NCBI GenBank assembly: GCA_964244115.1
Contig: CAXTHM010000015.1
Location: forward strand, 1-61,834
Direction: 5' to 3'
Length of the DNA stretch: 61,834 nucleotides
Source of the DNA: CADCWK01 sp964244115
GTDB taxonomy: Bacteria > Chloroflexota > Chloroflexia > Thermomicrobiales > UBA6265
Below are positions 54,575-61,834 of this stretch, piece after piece; the stretch's first letter is position 1; each line of letters starts with the position of its first letter. The notes below the pieces were generated by a model. It was not told the origin of the DNA, did no database searches, and saw only the letters and a list, made by a program, of their open reading frames with translations. The position numbers were made by a program, and so were the translations under genes.

Positions 54575-57500
54575 GTGAACCGTCAGTCCAAGATTGAGGA
54601 CCGCCGAATCCTTACCTTCACGGCCGTTTTGCTTCTGATCATGAGTTCACTCTCCGGAATGCTCCCGGCGCCCGTGCCAGGCGGCATCGACGGGGCAGCG
54701 GCGCTGAGTAGCCCGCTCTCCTGGCCAGTCCCATCGGGCGCATCGTGGACCATCGGACAGGGCTACAACACGAAGACGACCGAGGGCGGCAGCCACTGGG
54801 CCTGCAATCCCAGGACACTCAAGGACTCCGTGACCGGAACGCTTGCCTGCCGGGCACACTATCAGTACCGGTTCGCCCTGGACCTCGCCCGCAGCGACGA
54901 GAACACGGTCGGGCAGGCGGCGCTCGCCCCAGCCGATGGGACGATCACCTGGACGGAAGCGGCGACAGGCGGCGGGGTGATCAATCTCGGCGACGGCTAC
55001 GCCTTCGCCTTCTTCCATCTCCGGCTGGACCCGGCGATCGTTCCGGGTGCCCGCGTCACCCGAGGCCAGCGCCTGGGCACTATCGCGCCGCCGGGCGAGG
55101 CCGACAACGGCGGCTGGCCCCACCTCCACGTCAATCTCTGGCAGTCCAGCGACGGCGGCAACTGGGATCGCAACAGCGTCCCGTTCGCCGGGGCCTACGC
55201 ACTCGGCGGTCTGTCGATGCCGGACAAGGGCACCGTCAGCAACAATCAGTACCGCGGGACGACGTTCGTCTCGACCAACACCCAGGTCGAAAGCGATACG
55301 AGTACTCCGGCACCGGTCGCGCCCGGTGCTCCGGTGCAGGTGAGCCCGGCCAACGGGGTCGCGATCACACAGCGCAACCCGACGGCGACGATGGTCTGGC
55401 GAACGGTGAGCGGCGCCAATGCCTATCAGGTCGTCCTCGACGACGGCAGGGTCGTCAGCCCGTGGCAGACCGGCACGACCTGGACGACACCGATCCTGAC
55501 GGCCGGCCAGCACGTCTGGCAGGTCCGGGCGCGCAACGACGCCGGGCAGAGCGCCCTGTCGGTGAAGTGGCTGCTGTTCGTCAACACCAGCGGCGTACCT
55601 GGCGGTGGGGCCTCGCCCTCTACCTCGCGGTCCGCCTCGGCATCTCCCAGCACCGGGACTCCGGCGACCGGTCTGACGGCGCTGCCCACCGGCGGCGCGG
55701 TGACGACGAGCATCGCCCTCCGTGGCGGTGGCTTCAGCGCGTCGGAGACGGTCCGGATCACGCTCGACACGACCAACGGGCCGCTCCTGAGTACGACGAT
55801 CGCCGGCGCCAACGGATCGATCAGCACTGGGATCACGATCGGCAATGCCACCCGCGGTGCCCACACGCTGATCGCCCGCGGCCTGAGCAGCGGCCGGCAG
55901 CAGGCGACGACCTATACCGTCGCGCCGAGCCTGGCCCGGGCCCCGATCAACGGCACGCCCGGCACCGTCATCACCGTCACCGCCCGCGGGTTCGCCGCGC
56001 GCGAGACCGTCCGCCTGACCTGGCTGACCGCGACCGGCCCGGTCCTGACCGAGATGACGACCGCCTCGAACGGGACGGGCACGGCGGCCTTCCCACTGCC
56101 CGACGCCGCCCGCGGCTGGCACGACTACTCGGGTCTCGGCCTCACCTCCGGCGCCCGTGCCTGGGGCAACGTCGGGATCGACTCCGGCCTGTCGCTGTCG
56201 ACCGGGTCGGCGTCTCCCGGCCAGACCATCACAGCCGTCGCCCGCGGGTTCGGGGCCGGGCAGCCGGTCACGTTCACCTGGAACAAGAGCCCGGCGTCCG
56301 GCGGCACCACCCTCTGCATCATCACCACGAACAGCACCGGCCGGGCCACCTGCCCGATCAGGGTCCCGGCCGGATCCGGCGTCTTCCCCGTCACGGCGTC
56401 GGCGCCCGACGGGACCTCGAAGGTGCTCAGCGTCCAGGTCGGCGGCGGCCTGTCGGTCTCGGTCTCGCCGGCGACCGGCACGATTGGCAGCTCGGTCCAG
56501 GTCTCGGCCGGCGGGTTCAGCGCCAACGAGACGGTCGATCTGCGCTGGGACAGCAGCACCATCACGACACGCGTGACCGCGAACGGTTCCGGGACGGTCT
56601 CCCCGTTGATGACGGTCCCGTTCCTCTCCTCCGGTAGCCACACGCTCAACCTCGTCGGCCAGGTCAGCGGCCGGCGGGCGTCGACGACGTTCACCGTCCG
56701 CCAGTCGATCTCGGTCGACCCGACCGGCGGTGTCTCGGGCAGCTCGGTCAGTCTCTCCGCCCAGGGGATGCCAGCCGGCGTGGCGGCGACCGCCTACTGG
56801 AACCGGACCTCCGGCTCCGGCGGGACGGCGCTCTGCTCGGGGACGGTCACCGCCAGCGGCACCTTCGCCTGCGCGTTCACCGTCCCGACCGGGACCGCCA
56901 ACACGACGTACCCGGTGACCGTCATCGCCGGCTCCGTCTCGGCGAACGCGACGTATCGCGTCTCCGGCTCCGGTGGTCCGGTCGGGCCACCGAGCGCCGA
57001 GAGCGCCGGGAGCGGCACCTTCGTCGTCAACGCCACCCGCGAGGGCCTCGTCGGCGGGACGACGTCCAGCGGCCACGTCATCCAGACGCTGGACCGCTTC
57101 GTCTCCCTGCCCGCCTGCACGGCATCGTCGTGCCCGTGGCTGACGCCCGGCGTCGCTCACCCGATCTGGGGGATCCGGACCGAGTGCGGCTCGGCCTGCT
57201 ACGTCCGGATCGTCAATCCGGCCAATAACCGCTGCATCGTGGCGCCGATCGAGGACACGGGACCGTGGTTCACTCAGGACGACTGGTGGAACCCGACATC
57301 GTCCCGGTTCCTCAACACCCTCTCATCCAACCCGAACATCCTCCGGCAGGGCTACCCCGGTGCCCAGGCCGCCCGCGACGGGCTCGACATCGGCTTCGGG
57401 AAGGCACCGTCCGGGATCGGCGTGTCCAACAAGGGCTACGAGGTCGGCAACAGCTCGGCGATCGACATCGGTGACGGGAGCTGGGTCGACCTCGGGTTCA

Positions 57501-60026
57501 ACATCGCCGGGGCGTCGGCCGGAGCCGTCACCGTCACGATGCTCTGGCAGAGCGGCGAGAACCCGAATGCCGCCGCCCAGGCCTGCGGCCAGTCGTCCGC
57601 CGACCCGGCTCCGGGAGCCGGCGGTGGAGCCGGCACGCCACCTCCGGCGACCACCACGCCCCGCCCGGCCACGGCGACCCCGCAACCGTCACGAGGCGGA
57701 ACGGCGGCTCCGGCACGCGCGACGGCGACACCGCGGATCGGGACAGCGACTCCCCCGCGATCGACCGCCACGCCACGCGCGACCGCCACGACGGCCTCGC
57801 GATCGACCGCGACCCCGCGATCTTCGGCCACGACCTCGCCGAGACTCACCGCCACGCCACGTGGGGCGACCGGGGCGACCGGGACCGCGTCGATCTCGAT
57901 GGCGACCGACTCCATCCAGTCCGGCCAGTTCGCCAGGCTCTCGGGCACCGGCTACCGGCCGAACGAGATCGTGACGATCCGGTCTGGATCGGTGACCGGT
58001 CCGGTCATCGGGCGGGTGCTGGCCCAGGCGAGTGGCGGGTTCACCGTCAGCGTCTCGACGGCCGACCTTCCCGGCGGCCCCCGGCTCCTCATCGCGCGGG
58101 GGGATCGTTCGGCACGCTCGGCGTCCGACTCGGTGACGATCCTGCCGACGGTCCGGCTCGATCCCCTCTCCGGTCCGACGGGCGCGACCATCCAGGTCCA
58201 GCTCAACGGGTTCGCTTCGTCCGAACGCGTCCAGCTCCGGTGGGGGTCCGGAACGGCAGCCATCGTCACCACCGTCCAGGTCGATGCGCTCGGCGCGGGA
58301 CGCGGGAGCGTTCGCGCCCCGACGACGGACGGGGTGCAGAAGCTGTTCGCGACCGGCGCGACCTCTCGCCAGTCCGTCTCGACCGCCTTCACCCCCACCG
58401 GTGCCCGACTGGCCGTCACGGCGAATGCCGCCACCGCCGGTTCCGTCACGAACGTCTCGGCGTCCGGGCTCCCGGCCGGCGGGCAGGCAAGCGTCTACTG
58501 GGATAACGGGTCGTCCGGTCGGGTAGCCCTCTGTCGGGACGTCGTCAGCACTGCCGGGACCTTCGCCTGCGCCTTCCCGCTGCCAGCGTCCTTCCAGTCG
58601 GGCGGCCCGAACACCGTCACGCTCGTCGCGGGCAACGTCTCGATCGCCGCGACCGTCGTCTTCACAGGCAGCGCATCCGACCCGCAGCCGCCCCGCGCCG
58701 CATCCCTCTCCGTCCCCGACGGCACGGCGGCGTCAGGGACGGTCGGTACCGATGCGATCGATCCCGGCGCGACCTCGGCAGCCGGCGGGATCCCGGTCGC
58801 GATCCTGCTGCCCGAGGGAACGGCAACGCCCGAACCGACCTGGGGTTCGGTGACGCCGGGTCCGGTCGATGACGGCACACCATCCGGAGCGACGGCTGAG
58901 CCGCGGGCCGCGAGCGTGGCGATGGCGACTCCGCTTCCGGCGACGGTCGGCTGGGCCGAACCGACCGCAACGGAGACCGTTTCGGCCGAGCCCGCCCCGC
59001 CGATCACGCCACCGGCCGAGATCAGCGTGACGATCCCGACCCTGGCGCCGACAACGCCGGTGGTGATCGCCCCGACCCTGACCCTCGATCCGACCGCGGA
59101 GGCGACGGTTCCGATGACGCCGACCGCCGGGACCACACCGGATCTGGCCGTGATCACACCGACCGAGACCGATGACCTGGCGCCGAGAGCTGACGGATCG
59201 GCCGCGGGAGCGACCGCCCCGACGACCACGTCAGAACCGTCGATCGATCCGGTGCCGACGGACGCGACGACCTCCACGTCGACGGCAACCGCTGAGCCGA
59301 CCGCGTCCACCGAGCCCACGGCGACCCCGACGGAGGAGCCCACGGCGACCCCGACGGAGGAGCCCACGGCGACCCCGACGGAGGAGCCCANNNNNNNNNN
59401 NNNNNNNNNNNNNNNNNNNNNNNNNNNNNNNNNNNNNNNNNNNNNNNNNNNNNNNNNNNNNNNNNNNNNNNNNNNNNNNNNNNNNNNNNNCGGCGACCAT
59501 CGCACCCGAGCCGGTGACGCACGTCCAGACGATCTATCCGATCGCCGACACCAGCGTGCGTTCCGCGTACCCGGACGACCCGCAGTCGCCGGACCTGACC
59601 GGCGGCCTCCAGTTCGGTGGTCCCGAGGGCGCGGTCAGCTATCTGACCTTCGACGTCTCGGCGGTCGCGGCGCCCGGCAACGTGGTCACGGCCACATTGA
59701 CCCTCGCCGGGACCGGAGCCAGCGGCGCGACCGGCGGCGAGCTACTCGCGATCCCCGGCGTGATCGTGGATGAGTACGGCGCGACCTGGACCACACGGCC
59801 GGCCTCGGCGGTCAGCGCGATCGACCTGTACGGCACCGCGGTCTGGATCGACTGGGTCGCTCCCGGCGGTTACGTGACGGTGGACGTGACCGGTACGGTC
59901 TCCGCGGGGGGCGTCGTCACCTTCGTCCTGATCGGCCTGCCGGACAGCGAGACCTCGGTCGGCAGTCGCGAGAGCGGCCTGCCACCCACCCTGACGGTGG
60001 AGACGGTCGTCCATCCCGGAGGCTGA
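54575..60026 (+). CDS. Giant secreted modular wall protein: M23-like, Ig-like repeats, RlpA-like barrel, Pro/Thr stalk, DNRLRE-like domain (contains 100-N gap)
   Basis: About 1,800 residues. Signal segment: ILTFTAVLLLIMSSLSGMLP. An M23/LytM-like domain (~55-205) has FALDLARSD, VTRGQRLGTI and PHLHVNLW; the first metal His is displaced, so activity is uncertain. A fibronectin-like domain (~250-340) follows. Five Ig/IPT-like repeats (~365-800) have GFSANETVDLRW or RGFAARETVRLTW turns. A double-psi barrel (~815-990) carries NATREGLVGGTTSSGHVIQ, APIEDTGPWF and AIDIGDGSWVDLG. A Thr/Pro linker, three more repeats and a Thr/Pro/Glu stalk follow, broken by N at 59391-59490. The C-terminal domain starts QTIYPIADTSVRSAYPDD and resembles DNRLRE carbohydrate-binding modules. 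Repeats 3, 5 and the last carry paired Cys (ALC...TFAC). GTG 54575 has GGGGG upstream. Likely anchored at or bound to the wall. Confidence 0.85.
59318..59390 (+). repeat. 24-bp tandem repeat encoding TATPTEEP
   Basis: Three identical 24-bp units (59318-59341, 59342-59365, 59366-59389) plus the first base of a fourth, abutting the gap. The right edge of the gap resumes CGGCGACC, the same unit phase. Confidence 0.95.
59391..59490. other. Assembly gap (100 N) in the tandem repeat
   Basis: The length is nominal. Unit phase on both sides is continuous, so the missing DNA should be a whole number of 24-bp units, which also restores the reading frame broken by 100 N. Confidence 0.9.
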
Positions 60027-60054
60027 GCCGGCCCCATCCTGCCGATGTCAGCAC

Positions 60055-60088
60055 GAGGGACCACCGCGGAGACGTGGTGGTCCCTCGA
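60055..60088 (+). terminator. Hairpin after the modular wall protein
   Basis: 12-bp perfect arms (60055-60066, 60077-60088) around a 10-nt loop, 28 nt after the stop. Confidence 0.8.
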
Positions 60089-60229
60089 TTCGTCGGTTCG
60101 ACTCTGGCGATCCCAGGCGAATCCCGGTCAACCCGACGGGAGATCACATACCTCGTCAGGTGATCATGCGGTATCCTTACTAAAGAGCATCCATGCCGCC
60201 GCCCGCCCATCGGGACCCGCGGTCACGGC

Positions 60230-61723
60230 ATGGCGGAGTCGGAACGTCCCATGGTTTCCACGACTGACCCCAAGGGCGACCAGCGCGCTACCCCGGACGC
60301 TCCGGGCGACGCAACCGAGTCGGCCCCCCGCAGGACCTCATCGGGCCGGCGGGACGGCTTCGCGGCGCTGCACTACCGGAATTACAAATACTTCTTCATC
60401 GGGCAGCTCCCGTCCGTCGTCGGCATCTGGATGCAGACCCTGGCGCTCTCCTGGCTGGTCCTGACGACGCTCGACGGGTCGGCGCTCGATCTCGGCATCG
60501 CCAACGCGCTGAACTTCGGTCCGGTCCTGCTCTTCGGCCTCTACGCCGGCGTCGTCGCCGACCGCGTCAACAAGCGTGACCTCGTCAACGTTACCCAGGC
60601 CGTCAACCTCACCCTGGCGGCGGCGCAGGCGGTCCTGATCGTCATCGACCGCGCATCGATCAATCAGGTCTTCGCTTTCGCGCTGATCCTCGGGATCACG
60701 AACGCCTTCAACCAGCCCGCCCGGCAGGCGATGACCTCCGATCTCGTCGACCGCAAGGATCTGCTCAACGCGATCTCGCTGAACGCGGCCGTCTTCAACG
60801 TCGGCCGGGTCGTCGGGCCGAGCGTCGCCGGCGTGCTGATCTGGCAGTTCGGCCCGGCGGTCTGCTTCGCCATCAACGCCGGCTGCTACGCCTTCGGGCT
60901 GTTCATGTTCCGCAAGATCCAGCTCTCGTTCGTCCCACAGCCCCGCGCCCACGACAGCGTCGAGAAGCTGATGGAGGGACTTCGGTTCGTCCGCCGGACC
61001 GAGTCCGTCCTGCTGCCGACGCTGCTGATCGGCTTCGTCGCCACGTTCGCGATGAACTTCAACATCTGGATCCCGCTGCTCGCGACGGAGAACTTCGGGC
61101 TCGGCTCCGGCGGGTTGGGTCTGCTCACAGCCGGACTCGGCGTCGGATCGCTGTTCGGCGCCCTGAACCTCGCCTTCTCGGCGAGACGGCCGACCCGTCG
61201 CCGGCTCTACGTCAGCGCGATCATCCTCGGCGGCGTCGAGATCGTCCTCGCCGTGGTCAGTTCCAGCGCCCTGCCCCTGCTGGTCGTCCTGCCCGCCCTC
61301 GCGATCGCCGGCTTCTTCATGAGCACCACCACCGCCAGCGCCAATACGATCGTCCAGAGCTCCGCCCCCGACGCCCTGCGCGGCCGGGTGATGAGCGTCT
61401 ACATGACCGTCTTCACCGGGACGATCCCGATCGGCTCGCTGCTGACCGGCTTCCTGGCCGAAACGTATGGGGCCCCGGTCGCGATCGGCTTCGGCGGAGT
61501 CGTGGCCGGTCTCGCCGCGGTCACCATCCTGATCTGGCGGGAGGGCTTCAGCCTCTATCCATCGACCACCGGCGCCGTCGAACCGGGCACGGACGATGCC
61601 GCATCGCCACAGCATCTGGCTCGGGCGGCCTCCGGGCCATCCGCTTCCCAGCGACTGGCACCTGCCCCCCGGTTCGACCGCGAAGCTCCGGCTTACGCCC
61701 CACCCGAAGCCAACGAGGATTAG
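60230..61723 (+). CDS. MFS transporter (EntS/MFS_3-like)
   Basis: About 497 residues with ~45 variable residues before the first helix (FAALHYRNYKYFFIGQLPSV, typical of the MFS_3 group). Twelve segments; loop motif AGVVADRVNKRDLV (motif A, degenerate) and QPARQAMTSDLVDRKDLLNA, the group's central signature. ANTIVQSSAPDALRGRVMSV appears in the second half. A ~60-residue Ala/Pro-rich cytoplasmic tail ends the protein. ATG 60230 or 60251. A TATCCT hexamer lies near 60171. Cargo unknown; exporters of siderophores and drugs share this layout. The last ~110 bp of the window hold nothing recognisable. Confidence 0.9.
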   Translation: MAESERPMVSTTDPKGDQRATPDAPGDATESAPRRTSSGRRDGFAALHYRNYKYFFIGQLPSVVGIWMQTLALSWLVLTTLDGSALDLGIANALNFGPVLLFGLYAGVVADRVNKRDLVNVTQAVNLTLAAAQAVLIVIDRASINQVFAFALILGITNAFNQPARQAMTSDLVDRKDLLNAISLNAAVFNVGRVVGPSVAGVLIWQFGPAVCFAINAGCYAFGLFMFRKIQLSFVPQPRAHDSVEKLMEGLRFVRRTESVLLPTLLIGFVATFAMNFNIWIPLLATENFGLGSGGLGLLTAGLGVGSLFGALNLAFSARRPTRRRLYVSAIILGGVEIVLAVVSSSALPLLVVLPALAIAGFFMSTTTASANTIVQSSAPDALRGRVMSVYMTVFTGTIPIGSLLTGFLAETYGAPVAIGFGGVVAGLAAVTILIWREGFSLYPSTTGAVEPGTDDAASPQHLARAASGPSASQRLAPAPRFDREAPAYAPPEANED

Positions 61724-61834
61724 AGCGGTTCTCATGGCCCTTGTCGGTCGCGAGCGGCGAGCCCCACCCCCCGACCCCCCTTACTGCCATACAGTTTCTG
61801 AGACGGGTCGCAGAGGCGTCGGCGAACGCGGGGC

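Noticed and set aside
54647..57160. Long minus-strand frame opposite the modular wall protein
   Set aside because: Arg/Gly/Ala/Asp-only composition; an antisense artefact of high GC third positions.

Overview
The window is about 62 kb of high-GC DNA from a metagenome-style scaffold with three N gaps (10, 10 and 100 N). Gene content and style suggest a Chloroflexota bacterium near Thermomicrobia. GTG starts are frequent. Substrate-binding proteins carry a Tat-type leader of the form DRRQ-hydrophobic-KR, and secreted proteins often begin with runs such as ATPGATP. ECF sigma/anti-sigma pairs, an IS630-type remnant and many ABC importers are present. Taxonomy is inferred from style only; no rRNA, tRNA or CRISPR was found.

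Layout. 1-2.5 kb: a sugar ABC importer on the minus strand, whose permease gene runs into an HlyD-like sequence at the scaffold edge. 2.9-6.5 kb: an MFS exporter divergent from a glycerol-3-phosphate dehydrogenase with a large internal insertion. 7.4-14 kb: an NgcE-like binding protein, two permeases, then a short-chain dehydrogenase, a methyltransferase and a SelA/DgaE-like PLP enzyme, probably an amino-sugar or sugar-acid uptake and catabolic locus. 14.2-18.2 kb: small envelope proteins, a fatty acid desaturase and pyruvate kinase. 18.5-24.3 kb: a MacB/LolD-type ATPase, a large double-FtsX permease and a secreted TAP-like hydrolase on the minus strand. 24.8-28.6 kb: a complete OpuC-type quaternary-amine importer. 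28.7-34.2 kb: an orphan BcsB-like surface protein, a Pro/Thr stalk protein and two small membrane proteins.

34.5-42.9 kb: PEP carboxylase, hemA-hemL (C5 tetrapyrrole entry), a DPM1/ArnC-like glycosyltransferase and a flippase-like membrane protein. 42.9-44.7 kb: a low-GC island with a small secreted Cys protein and a decayed IS630 transposase. 44.7-52.4 kb: anti-sigma/ECF sigma pair, folC, prolyl oligopeptidase, an esterase and a D-2-hydroxyacid dehydrogenase. 52.4-60 kb: a decayed anti-sigma gene, a SIMPL-domain protein and an approximately 1,800-residue secreted modular protein (M23-like, Ig-like repeats, RlpA-like barrel, Pro/Thr stalk, DNRLRE-like C-terminus). The window ends with an MFS transporter.

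The most distinctive signals are a dispersed palindromic intergenic repeat (seven copies at three loci, two as inverted pairs), the permease/HlyD junction, the giant modular wall protein with a 24-bp repeat that broke the assembly, and several mosaic or decaying anti-sigma and transposase genes.
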